Below, piece by piece: positions 1 to 7,869 of a stretch of 64,000 bases of DNA. The number at the start of each line of letters is the position of its first letter. Position 1 is the stretch's first letter. The stretch comes from Tigheibacillus halophilus. GTDB taxonomy: Bacteria; Bacillota; Bacilli; Bacillales; Amphibacillaceae. The position numbers and the translations under genes are program-made. The stretch covers positions 310,001-374,000 of the forward strand of contig NZ_JBHUIZ010000005.1 in the NCBI RefSeq assembly GCF_042683165.1, in the 5' to 3' direction. The notes under the pieces are model-generated. The model made no database searches. It was not told the DNA's origin and saw nothing but the letters and a program-made list of their open reading frames with translations.

Positions 1-2
1 AG

Positions 3-455
3 AAGAAGGTTGCAAGTCTTGGTGGCTTGCTTGGGGGATTGGGACTTGGCCTTTTACTGTTTTTAATCAATCTGGCACTTTTTATGAATGCCGATAAAAT
101 CCAAGGGGCGGACATGCCAACATTGCTGCTGGCGACGGATTTATCGCCAGTGACTGGTTTTCTGATGACGATTGCTTTGCTCGGTATGATTTATAACACG
201 GCAGTGGGCATGCTATATGCTTTCACTGCAAGATTTGTCCAGCCGGGAACTCGGAAATTCAAGGGCAGTGTGGTCCTTGTCTGCTTGCTGTCCTTCTGTG
301 TCAGCTTTATCGGCTTTATCCAATTAGTTGGTTCTGTTTATCCGGTGACCGGTTACTTGGGCTTCATACTGATTGTGGCTATCCTATTTGCCTGGATCAA
401 GGGAAGCAAGGACAAGCATTCTGAAACAGCAGATTATGAAGGCAAGGCGTTGTAA
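3..455 (+). CDS. YkvI-like integral membrane protein, C-terminal part
   Basis: The reading frame is open to the left edge of the window, so the true start lies outside. The visible 150 codons encode at least four strongly hydrophobic segments (near the start, around TDLSPVTGFLMTIALLGMI, around the VVLVCLLSF stretch, and GYLGFILIVAILFAWI). They end in a short charged cytoplasmic-type tail. Overall character resembles the C-terminal third of the YkvI family of Bacillus membrane proteins, whose substrate is not known to me. A hairpin with flanking A and T runs follows directly and probably terminates this transcript. The family call is tentative; that it is a real truncated membrane protein is fairly secure. 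Confidence 0.6.
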   Translation, partial: KKVASLGGLLGGLGLGLLLFLINLALFMNADKIQGADMPTLLLATDLSPVTGFLMTIALLGMIYNTAVGMLYAFTARFVQPGTRKFKGSVVLVCLLSFCVSFIGFIQLVGSVYPVTGYLGFILIVAILFAWIKGSKDKHSETADYEGKAL

Positions 456-485
456 CTATTCTTTTTGAGCGGATGGTACGATAAA

Positions 486-533
486 ATAAAAAAAGTTGGG
501 CGGTTCCATGTCAAGGTGGTACCACCCAACTTT
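486..533 (+). terminator. Hairpin terminator after the YkvI-like gene
   Basis: An AAGTTGGG / CCCAACTT stem is flanked by an A run on the left and a T run on the right, with a 24-nt loop. The A/T runs make it able to work on either strand. It lies inside a longer segment that recurs near 56.34 kb (see the repeat entries). Confidence 0.65.
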
Positions 534-556
534 TTTACATTTCCTGGGGTTTTGTC
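494..556 (+). repeat. Dispersed repeat, copy A
   Basis: About 60 bp clearly similar to 56336-56396 in the same orientation. Shared blocks include AGTTGG-CGGT, CCATGTCAAG, GTACC, CACTTTTTACAT-like and GGGGTTTTGT-like stretches. No transposase is next to either copy. The material may be the end of a lost insertion sequence or a small mobile repeat; its identity is not established. Confidence 0.55.
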
Positions 557-654
557 TCATCCTCTTTTTGTATGTTTATGAATGCTGTTGCTCCTTTGAA
601 ATAAACTTGCATGTTATAATAATGAATTAATACCGGATGGAATGGACTAACTTA

Positions 655-730
655 TCAGATTCAAAACAGCTAAAAAGCAACTTGTACAATGGCGTAAGTT
701 CATGATGGAAATCTGCTGATCTAAAACAGC
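655..730 (+). promoter_or_regulatory. Two direct repeats upstream of the RpiR gene
   Basis: The similar blocks CAGATTCAAAACAGC (656-670) and CTGATCTAAAACAGC (716-730) are spaced 60 bp apart. The second ends 20 bp before the start codon of the RpiR-type regulator. The position suits an autoregulatory operator pair, but no experimental motif is known to me for this protein. Confidence 0.3.
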
Positions 731-750
731 GGTTTAAGGGGGTCATTACC

Positions 751-1524
751 ATGAATTTGGAAGCTTTGATCAATCGATATTACGATCAAATGAATGAAAA
801 CGATTTACATGTGATCAGTTTCGTTAGTCGTAATATCGATGTATGTAAGGATAAAACCGTGACGGAAATCGCAAACTATTGTAATGTATCGCCATCTACA
901 ATCATTAGGACGACAAAAAAGCTGGGGTTTCACGGCTACAGCGAATTCCGTTATTTCCTTAAAAAAGAGGCTGAAAGAATTGAAGAAACCAAAGTACCTA
1001 ATAATCAATATTTTAGTAGCTCTGATCTGTTAAAAGACGTGGAGGAAACGATCAAACTCTTTGAAGAAGACAAGAGTCTGGCACAGATCTACAAGTTGTT
1101 TTTAGAAGCTGATCGCATTTTTGCCTATGGCACAGGGTATGGACAAAACCTGATGCTGAAAGAATTTTACAGATGCTTACTGAACAATAACATATACTTG
1201 CATATCATACCGAGCAAAACGGAATTGGAATTAGTATCCCAGACAATCACTCCAAATGATTTGTTCATGGTGGCATCTCTGTCGGGGAACATGAATGGCA
1301 TTGAGTCTATGATAAAAAACATAGCAGTAAAACAAGTGCCGATGGTTTCTGTCACGGTTTTTTCAAGAAATGATTTAGCTTATTTGGCTGATTACAACCT
1401 TTACTATCAGGTTTCTCATTTAAATAAGATCAACCAATTAAACAACTCATCCTTCTGTACATTGAATCTCGTATTGAGTTTGTTGTACGAGGGGTTTACG
1501 AATCATATCAAAAGCAGTGTATGA
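751..1524 (+). CDS. MurR/RpiR family transcriptional regulator
   Basis: 257 residues with an N-terminal RpiR-type helix-turn-helix (roughly residues 1-75; core TVTEIANYCNVSPSTIIRTTKKLGF) and a C-terminal SIS sugar-phosphate-binding domain (roughly 105-250; FAYGTGYGQNL, MVASLSGNM). Start ATG is preceded by GGGGGTC at good spacing. RpiR proteins typically sense phosphosugars. The neighbouring convergent M20 hydrolase and the downstream PTS and NagB-like genes make it the probable local regulator of an amino-sugar-type pathway. It ends at a strong terminator shared with the convergent M20 gene. Family assignment is secure; effector and targets are inferred. Confidence 0.9.
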   Translation: MNLEALINRYYDQMNENDLHVISFVSRNIDVCKDKTVTEIANYCNVSPSTIIRTTKKLGFHGYSEFRYFLKKEAERIEETKVPNNQYFSSSDLLKDVEETIKLFEEDKSLAQIYKLFLEADRIFAYGTGYGQNLMLKEFYRCLLNNNIYLHIIPSKTELELVSQTITPNDLFMVASLSGNMNGIESMIKNIAVKQVPMVSVTVFSRNDLAYLADYNLYYQVSHLNKINQLNNSSFCTLNLVLSLLYEGFTNHIKSSV

Positions 1525-1537
1525 GGCAAAATAGTAG

Positions 1538-1580
1538 AAGGGTTATCATGATGATGCTATCCATGATAACCCTCTTTTTT
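1538..1580. terminator. Bidirectional terminator between rpiR-type gene and M20 hydrolase gene
   Basis: Perfect 11-bp stem GGGTTATCATG / CATGATAACCC with an 11-nt loop, followed by CTTTTTT on the plus strand. It sits between two convergent genes. Confidence 0.85.
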
Positions 1581-1609
1581 AAAAACAGGATTTACGTTTC
1601 GTTTCCTGT

Positions 1610-2866
1610 CTATTTACATATTTCGTATACCAAATGCATCATCACATCTATGCCTTTTTTCAAATCTTCATAATCAGTCCACTCATCTGGATGATGCGAG
1701 ATGCCATCTTTGCTTGGAACATAAATCAAGTTGGTAGGAGCAAAATCAGTCATGATCATTGCATCGTGCCCTGTGCCGTTATTAATGATCGTATGTTTAT
1801 AGTGCAATTCATCACAGATTCTTTTCATGATTTCCACGTTTTCTTTAGACATTACGCTTGGCGGTGTTGGGTTGCTATAACCGATCCGAGCCATCTCAAT
1901 CAATTCGATATCTACATTCGTTTCCTTTTGTATGGACTTGATCTCTGTCATGAATCGATCGCGTAAGTTAATCTCATCAAGAATCTTTTTATCGAATGTC
2001 CGAATTTCCACTGATGCTTGCACATAATCCGGGACAAATTGATGGGAATTCGGGGAAATCTCAAATTCTCCAACAGTTCCTGTAATTCCTGTCCCAAGTG
2101 ATTGCACAATCTGATTCACTGCTAGAACAAATTTTGACGCGGCCACCATGGCATCTTTCCGGCTTGCCATCGGAGCTGTAGAATCTTCTAGACTCCCATG
2201 GAATTTGACTTTATATCGTCCTATTCCCGGCAGATACTCTACTAATCCTACATCTATTTGATGATTATCAAGAACTGGACCTTGTTCAATATGAAGTTCT
2301 ATGAAATTTTTAATGGAGCCTTTTTCCCGTTTAGCTTTTGCCAAATCTGGAACCAGACCATATGCTTTCATCGCTTCTCTTTTAGTCAATCCGTGTCTGT
2401 TTTTAACAGTATCCAATTCTTTCTCTGTCAAGGTTCCAACCAGTGCACGAGAATTTGAGACGCCTGTACCAGGTCCGAATGTTTCTCCTTCCTCAGCGTT
2501 CATGGCGATGATTTCTATCGGATAATCATTTTCAATATTATTTTCCTGGAAAACCCGCAAGATTTCTAAGGCAGCCACCACACCCGCAACGCCATCAAAT
2601 GCTCCGCCATTTACAACGGAATCATAATGGGAGCCAATCATAATCACAGGGGCGTCGGGGTTTTTCCCTTCCCTGCGTCCAAATAAGGTGGAGAATTCAT
2701 CCTGCCATACTTTTAAGCCGATTTTTTCCATCTCGTTTTTCAAATATTCTTTTGCTAATTTATCTTCATGGGAATAAGATGATTTCGTAACGCCATTGCC
2801 GGGGGTTGCTGTAAAGGTTGCTAATGTCTCTATATCGTTAATGACCCTGTCCAGATTAACCTGCAA
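1610..2866 (-). CDS. M20-family Zn-dependent amidohydrolase (allantoate amidohydrolase / N-carbamoyl-amino-acid hydrolase type)
   Basis: The family hydrolyses amide or ureido bonds (allantoate, N-carbamoyl amino acids) with two metal ions. Metal-site motifs are visible: GSHYDSVVNGGAFDG, then NAEEGETFGPG, then ELHIEQGPVLD, which is typical of the AllC/HyuC subgroup, and a C-terminal GTGHDAM. The start chosen is TTG at 2866 with AAAGGA nine bases upstream, giving 418 residues, near the usual length. The frame is open upstream to 3031, but that extension (IFKMWLKNLNAHYLL...) looks non-coding and lacks a ribosome site. Its location between an RpiR regulator and a PTS/NagB-like operon is unusual and suggests removal of an N-substituent from an amino-sugar phosphate. 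That role is inference. Confidence 0.85.
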   Translation of the reverse strand: MQVNLDRVINDIETLATFTATPGNGVTKSSYSHEDKLAKEYLKNEMEKIGLKVWQDEFSTLFGRREGKNPDAPVIMIGSHYDSVVNGGAFDGVAGVVAALEILRVFQENNIENDYPIEIIAMNAEEGETFGPGTGVSNSRALVGTLTEKELDTVKNRHGLTKREAMKAYGLVPDLAKAKREKGSIKNFIELHIEQGPVLDNHQIDVGLVEYLPGIGRYKVKFHGSLEDSTAPMASRKDAMVAASKFVLAVNQIVQSLGTGITGTVGEFEISPNSHQFVPDYVQASVEIRTFDKKILDEINLRDRFMTEIKSIQKETNVDIELIEMARIGYSNPTPPSVMSKENVEIMKRICDELHYKHTIINNGTGHDAMIMTDFAPTNLIYVPSKDGISHHPDEWTDYEDLKKGIDVMMHLVYEICK

Positions 2867-3545
2867 AATGATCGTTCCTTTCAACATGTGATTTGATAGC
2901 CTATCCGCAATAATCGTAACACTGGCTAAAAAGCCGAACAACAGATAGTGGGCATTCAGATTTTTTAACCACATTTTGAATAAAATTTCTTTGAAGTAAA
3001 ATTTGTACGCTGAAATCAGGAGGCATCGCAAAGTCTGCGTTTGATGCGTCCATGCACTTCACGCCAGGCGGTTTGACCGTGCATGTTTTTCTGCCTTAAA
3101 AGCCTTTTTGCATAGGATTGGGTGGCGGCACCATACAAGAAAGAGTAAAGTGTCTGACAGGAGGGCCTGAATAGCGGAAAGTACTGGATATACAAGGCTG
3201 AATATTTTATCGCAATATGGATGAAAAATCAAAATCAGATTTAGAATTTTTAATGATAAAAATATATTGTTTGCGAATTTTTTAAATGCTACCATGACTT
3301 TATCAAGTTGAAATGAAAGGGTTTTCTTCAAAGTCACCCACGTGTTCATCTTAAGATGTTCATGGGGATTTTTTAAAATCACGGAAAATTTGGGGGGAAG
3401 AATAGAATTCTGGAGGCGATCAGTTTGTAGCAACAAGTCAATAGATAGATAGGCTTTCAGCCAAAAACAGAAATAGATTGTGTCAGGATTATTGGATTGC
3501 AGTAGATCGAAATGCTACTAATTCAAATTAAGTGGGTGAGATAAT
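2867..3545. other. Long AT-rich intergenic region between divergent M20 and PTS genes
   Basis: About 680 bp without a gene I trust. Both divergent promoters must lie here. A short inverted pair AGTAG (3501-3505) / CTACT (3515-3519) lies about 27 bp before the PTS start and could be part of an operator. An open frame on the minus strand (3059-3436) lacks a ribosome site and resembles no known protein. Confidence 0.4.
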
Positions 3546-5147
3546 ATGAGAACCAGTATCCAAAAACTTGGGAAGACGCTTATGGGCCCTTTATCGATCA
3601 TTGTGGCATCAGGGTTGCTATTGGGTATCGTCTCCATTTTGCAAAACCCATCTATTGTGGGTGAGACAGTTTCGAATGCTGTTATCATTCAAAACTTCAT
3701 AGGCGGAGTCCGGGAGATTGTTTCGATGATGTTTGCTTTGCTGCCGATTTTATTCGCAGTTTCGGTAGCAACTGGAATGGCAAAGGACGATAAGGAGATT
3801 GCAGGATTCGCCGTAGTGATAGCCTTCATTATATTTCATGTTGTCATTGGCTATTTATTGGGATTGAACAATATAACGGCTAAAACGACTTCCGTGGATT
3901 ATTTAGTTGAACATGGTGTGACGCAAATCCACGCATTTGAAATTTCTAATGCGTATGAGTCCATGCTTGGTGTATTCACGTATCGAATGGGTGTTTTTGG
4001 AGGGATAATTGTAGGGTTATGGACTGCTTTTATCCATAACAGATACCATACGAAGCAATTGCCTACTGCTTTCAGCTTTTTTAGCGGCAATCGATTTGTG
4101 CCGATTGTGATCATCGTAACAATTCCTTTTCTTTCTATTATAGCTTACTTTGTGTGGCCGTATTTTAACAGTGCCATCAATGGACTAGGCGGCATAATCA
4201 GTAAATCAGGGGCGATTGGCACTTTCATGTATGGCTTTTCGGAAAGATTGCTTATTCCAACCGGACTGCATCATGTGCTGAACCAGTTGATCCGTTTTAC
4301 GCCAATAGGCGGGACTGCAACAGTCGATGGCCAAACTGTATCAGGAGCACTGTCTATATTTAATGCGGCACTGGCATCACCACATCCGGATATTGATACA
4401 TTAAGACATGCGACTCGCTTTTTGACACAGGGATACCATCCCTTTATGTTATTCGGTTTACCAGCCGCATGTTATGCCATGTATAAAACCGCTTATCTGA
4501 AACAGCGGCCGAAAGTCAAAGGTATGCTGCTTGCGGCTGCAGTAACTTCTTTTGTAACCGGTATTACGGAACCTATAGAATTCGCTTTTATATTCATATC
4601 CCCGGTTCTGTGGGTATTCCATGCTTTCATGGCGGGGCTGTCATTTTTATTAATGACCTTGATGCATGTTTCTGTTGGGAATGCCGGCGGTGGGATGATC
4701 GATTTAACCATCTTCGGGATTTTACAAGGCACATATACCAGATGGTATTTAGTCGTATTAGTGGGACTTGCCTATGCAGTAATTTATTACTTTGTCTTTA
4801 AATATGTTATCGAAAAACTGGATGTGAAGACCCCTGGCAGAAGTGCAGAGTCTGAAGAGAGTGAGGCAGCAGAAGATGTGCCTTCCAATGATGATTTAGG
4901 AGCTGCTATTCTTAATGCCTTAGGTGGAAGAGATAATATTTTGGAAATCGATAATTGTATTTCAAGGTTAAGATTGGTATTGAATGATACTTCATTGGTA
5001 AATGAATCCATGCTGAAAGCAACAGGGTCTATGGGGCTCGTGAAAATCGATAAGAACAATATTCAAGTTGTATACGGCCCGAAAGTGGAACATGCGGCCC
5101 GGTCTTTAAAGAAGGAGGTCCGGAGCGGCACGTTAATTAAAAAATAA
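3546..5147 (+). CDS. PTS system EIIBC component, glucose/maltose/glucosamine superfamily
   Basis: A phosphotransferase permease that imports and phosphorylates a sugar. Residues about 1-425 form the membrane EIIC domain, with many hydrophobic helices and the conserved GITEPIEFAF loop. A polar linker follows (about 430-450) and then the EIIB domain with phosphorylatable Cys471 in EIDNCISRLRL. No EIIA domain is fused, so EIIA must come from elsewhere. At 533 residues it resembles MalX/MalP-type EIICB proteins. Start ATG follows GGGTGAG. The NagB-like gene lies 86 bp downstream in the same direction. The substrate cannot be read from sequence; context points to an N-substituted amino sugar. Confidence 0.9.
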   Translation: MRTSIQKLGKTLMGPLSIIVASGLLLGIVSILQNPSIVGETVSNAVIIQNFIGGVREIVSMMFALLPILFAVSVATGMAKDDKEIAGFAVVIAFIIFHVVIGYLLGLNNITAKTTSVDYLVEHGVTQIHAFEISNAYESMLGVFTYRMGVFGGIIVGLWTAFIHNRYHTKQLPTAFSFFSGNRFVPIVIIVTIPFLSIIAYFVWPYFNSAINGLGGIISKSGAIGTFMYGFSERLLIPTGLHHVLNQLIRFTPIGGTATVDGQTVSGALSIFNAALASPHPDIDTLRHATRFLTQGYHPFMLFGLPAACYAMYKTAYLKQRPKVKGMLLAAAVTSFVTGITEPIEFAFIFISPVLWVFHAFMAGLSFLLMTLMHVSVGNAGGGMIDLTIFGILQGTYTRWYLVVLVGLAYAVIYYFVFKYVIEKLDVKTPGRSAESEESEAAEDVPSNDDLGAAILNALGGRDNILEIDNCISRLRLVLNDTSLVNESMLKATGSMGLVKIDKNNIQVVYGPKVEHAARSLKKEVRSGTLIKK

Positions 5148-5190
5148 ACAAGTAGATTTCTGCAGGCCGTTTCAAATATCACTATTTATA

Positions 5191-5206
5191 AGGAGGGAAG
5201 ATCATT
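5191..5206 (+). promoter_or_regulatory. Strong ribosome binding site pointing at an ATT codon before the NagB-like gene
   Basis: AGGAGG (5191-5196) is followed after seven bases by ATT (5204-5206), which is in frame with the ATG at 5234. The ATG itself has only a weak GAGAGA three bases upstream. Either translation starts at AUU, adding ten residues, or a weak site is used. Confidence 0.45.
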
Positions 5207-5233
5207 AAGGCCATTCGCTTTAATGAGAGAAAA

Positions 5234-5965
5234 ATGAAAACAATATTTGTGAAGGATTATGATGAAATGTCCAAGAAAGGTTTTGAATTCATGAAAGAGG
5301 TGTTAGAAAGCAAAGAGCGCCCTGTGCTATCGATGACAACGGGCGGTACACCAAGAGGAGTGTTTAAATTGTTTGTAGAAGAAGTTCAGAATGGTTTAGA
5401 CATCAGCAGTGCCACAATCATGAATTTGGATGAATATATGGGGCCGAGGGATGCTGTGTATACAGTGAGAACATTCATGTATGAAAATCTGTATAATTTG
5501 ATTTCTGCCAAGCCTGAAAATATCTTTTTGATTGATGGGGCTGCACAAGATACTGATAAAGAAATTGCGAGGTATAAAGAGATCCTTGATCAATATCCCA
5601 GAGATATTCAATTGCTAGGTTTAGGTACAAACGGTCATATCGGTGCTAATGAGCCTGGAACGCCATTTGATTCCACTATGTTCCTGGCCCAGCATGATGA
5701 ATCGACCATTCAAAGTACAATGAAAGAATATGGAATAGGAAGAGAAGAAGCCCCGACAGAAATGCTGACCCTCGGATTCACAGAGATACTAGCAGCAAAA
5801 CAAGTCATATTGCTTGTATCTGGCAAGCATAAAGCAGAGGCGGTGAAAGCATTGCTGGAAGGGGAAATAACCCCGGATTGCCCGGCCACTGCTCTAAGGA
5901 ACAGTGACCATACGGTTGTAATCATAGATGAAGATGCAGCATCATTGTTGGAGAAGGAATACTGA
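5234..5965 (+). CDS. NagB-like glucosamine-6-phosphate deaminase/isomerase
   Basis: The family converts glucosamine-6-phosphate to fructose-6-phosphate and ammonia. Visible hallmarks are the phosphate loop MTTGGTPRG (residues 35-42), NLDEYMG with the acid pair at 66-67, and GLGTNGHIGANEPGTPF with His135 and Glu140. Asn in place of the first Asp of that motif also occurs in Bacillus NagB. At 243 residues the length is normal. The segment after NEPGT (DSTMF instead of the usual SRT-type) differs from ordinary NagB, so the substrate may not be exactly glucosamine-6-phosphate. The start is uncertain (ATG 5234 or ATT 5204). It is co-transcribed with the PTS gene and ended by a strong terminator. 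No NagA deacetylase is present nearby. Confidence 0.85.
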   Translation: MKTIFVKDYDEMSKKGFEFMKEVLESKERPVLSMTTGGTPRGVFKLFVEEVQNGLDISSATIMNLDEYMGPRDAVYTVRTFMYENLYNLISAKPENIFLIDGAAQDTDKEIARYKEILDQYPRDIQLLGLGTNGHIGANEPGTPFDSTMFLAQHDESTIQSTMKEYGIGREEAPTEMLTLGFTEILAAKQVILLVSGKHKAEAVKALLEGEITPDCPATALRNSDHTVVIIDEDAASLLEKEY

Positions 5966-5996
5966 AGTTAATGATTTACCGATAAAGTCCAGTATC

Positions 5997-6043
5997 AAAA
6001 CAGCAGTACAGACCGAGATTACGTCTGTACTGCTGTTTTTAAA
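5997..6043 (+). terminator. Terminator of the PTS/NagB-like operon
   Basis: Perfect stem AACAGCAGTACAGAC / GTCTGTACTGCTGTT with a short loop, followed by TTTTAAA. Confidence 0.9.
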
Positions 6044-6122
6044 TGGTTTGAATGTACTTTTTGATGAGGCAGAAAGGCTAGCTTGAAGAGCCGCCGTGGT
6101 GAAGCCCGTTCTTTTTTATGTG

Positions 6123-6644
6123 CTAATTCAAGATCTGGACATCAAGATGCTGCACACCGAACTGCAGCGCTTCATTTAAATTATTAGTGTAAATATCCAA
6201 TTTCCCTTCTGTGATGGCACTGCCCCTGTCTTCACACGTATATGTTTCCATCATCGCTGGAATATATATTTCGGTTCCGAATGGCATACTTGGAGGACAA
6301 GCAATGGTTTGCTTCTCCTTGACGGTTTTCCCGGAAGCAGTGACACCATAACCTTTATCTCCTGGATGCTTTCCGGTAGATTCATACCCCGCAGTGTAGG
6401 CGGTTACTCTAAACGATTCCTCTTTGGCATTTGGAATGGTGACCTTCTGTCCGGGAACAATATGGCCTTCATCCGTTACAGAAGGGTTAGCATCCAAAAG
6501 GGAAGCCACTTCAGTATGGTAGGAACGCGAAATACTATACAAGGTGTCACCGGATTGGACGGTGTAGTCTGTGCTTGCATAGGCTGTACTGCATACGAAC
6601 AATAGACTGATGATAGTTAAAATAATGACACGCAAAGATTTGAT
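6123..6644 (-). CDS. Secreted LysM-3D domain protein (YocH/YuiC-like cell-wall protein)
   Basis: A signal peptide (hydrophobic VIILTIISLLFVC, cleavage near STAYAS) is followed by one LysM peptidoglycan-binding motif (YTVQSGDTLYSIS to VPGQKVTIP). A C-terminal 3D domain follows (FRVTAYTAG, GTEIYIP, CEDRGSAI, LDIYTN), the fold shared with lytic transglycosylase-like YocH/YuiC and stationary-phase muralytic factors. It probably acts in wall turnover. Start: the AAAGGAG ribosome site (6659-6653) lies inside the first codons of the longest frame (ATG 6662) but is ideally placed, eight bases away, for ATC at 6644, giving MKSLRV... as a typical signal-peptide start. TTG at 6635 is the other option but is 17 bases away. 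Function class is secure, start is not. Confidence 0.85.
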   Translation of the reverse strand: MKSLRVIILTIISLLFVCSTAYASTDYTVQSGDTLYSISRSYHTEVASLLDANPSVTDEGHIVPGQKVTIPNAKEESFRVTAYTAGYESTGKHPGDKGYGVTASGKTVKEKQTIACPPSMPFGTEIYIPAMMETYTCEDRGSAITEGKLDIYTNNLNEALQFGVQHLDVQILN

Positions 6645-6872
6645 AGTGATTTCTCCTTTCATATTTCAGAGATTTTAATCTGCCAGTCAAAGAAAATATG
6701 TATTGATTTACTTTCTTTTCACACAGGCAGTGTCGAGTGAATGATAGTCATCTCACCCCCTGCTATGAATCTGTCAATATTGTACACTGCCCTTTCTAAC
6801 GTTTTTCTAAACCTGAAAATTTTACGAGTAGAGACAAACGTCATGCTCAATGAATTGAAAGAGACCTTTTAA

Positions 6873-6918
6873 AAAACTGCACCCCAATTGTTATTAGTCT
6901 AACAATTGGGGTGCAGTA
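6873..6918 (-). terminator. Terminator after the first CPBP protease gene
   Basis: Perfect 16-bp inverted repeat CTGCACCCCAATTGTT / AACAATTGGGGTGCAG with an 8-nt loop. On the minus strand it is followed by TTTTTT and lies just after the stop of the CPBP gene. Confidence 0.9.
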
Positions 6919-6936
6919 CAGGACGCGCCCTCTGAC

Positions 6937-7740
6937 TTATCGGCAGAGCATATTCCAATTGATCTCCTGAGTCTTTTGGCGAATAAAAAGAATGACCAAC
7001 ACTGCTGAAATAGCAAGGATCACCGTATTCGGCAGCCACATGTCACGAACCTGGGAAATATTTGTATAGGTTGCAAAGGCGGGATCTGGAATGTGAAATA
7101 GCTGCATCACCATAATGATAGAATTGTTCAGCATATGGACCATCATTGGCCACCATAAGTTATTTGTTTTGAAATAAAGTAAAGACATCATGACTCCGAA
7201 AATGAACGCGCCGATAATGTCCATGTGCATTATGCCAAAAAGTCCGTTGGCAATGATAAGTCCCGCAATCGGGTTCAGTTTGGCTGTCAGACGGTTCAGC
7301 AACAGCCCCCGGAAGATGATTTCCTCAGCAACGGGCCCCAGGATGCCGACATAGATCACCATCCATACAAACAGCATTCCGCCCTCTGGCAGCAATTCAT
7401 CTTCCTGCAACAGAAAATCAACCGCCCCTGGAAAAGCGAAGGAAAGACCGAAGTTGAGCAGCCAGAATGCACCAAAGGAGAAGAACATCACTACAATTAC
7501 AACATAAAGCAGTCCTGGCAGTCTTTTCACCGTGCCGCTCGGCTGGATAACAGTGGAGAGCATCCGACCTCTTTTTTTCAGTTGATATTTTAGCCAGAGA
7601 ATAGGATAAAAACCAAGCAGGGTATAGGATAATCCAAATGAAAACCAATCCTCGTCAGAAACACCGAAAATGAATAAATCTGCTACAAGGATAAGCAGAC
7701 CGATCAACAAAAAATAACGGATTTTCATCGTTGCAAACAT
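6937..7740 (-). CDS. CPBP family intramembrane metalloprotease
   Basis: 267 residues with about seven hydrophobic segments. The CPBP (CAAX protease / bacteriocin-processing) signature is present: VAEEIIFRG (EExxxR motif) near residue 140, then a helix containing MHMD and a later HMLNNS supplying the other metal ligands. Start is ATG 7740 with AAAGGAG six bases upstream; the in-frame TTG at 7758 lies before that site. The physiological substrate of these proteases in Bacillaceae is mostly unknown. It is a single-gene unit ended by a strong terminator. A second, unrelated-length CPBP gene lies near 63 kb. Confidence 0.85.
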   Translation of the reverse strand: MFATMKIRYFLLIGLLILVADLFIFGVSDEDWFSFGLSYTLLGFYPILWLKYQLKKRGRMLSTVIQPSGTVKRLPGLLYVVIVVMFFSFGAFWLLNFGLSFAFPGAVDFLLQEDELLPEGGMLFVWMVIYVGILGPVAEEIIFRGLLLNRLTAKLNPIAGLIIANGLFGIMHMDIIGAFIFGVMMSLLYFKTNNLWWPMMVHMLNNSIIMVMQLFHIPDPAFATYTNISQVRDMWLPNTVILAISAVLVILFIRQKTQEINWNMLCR

Positions 7741-7869
7741 AATTAGCTCCTTTGACAAAGTCGATCAATTTTTAACATGCATGCGGAAGGGGGGCTTTTG
7801 AATACCGAAGGACATAAGATGCATAAGTAATGAAGCGGGCAATGGATCCTTTGCACTTTTTTTGATTGT

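Noticed and set aside
3059..3436. 125-residue open frame on the minus strand between the M20 and PTS genes
   Set aside because: No ribosome binding site, odd amino-acid composition (Leu, Phe, His and Cys rich without pattern), and it lies in an intergenic region expected to hold divergent promoters.
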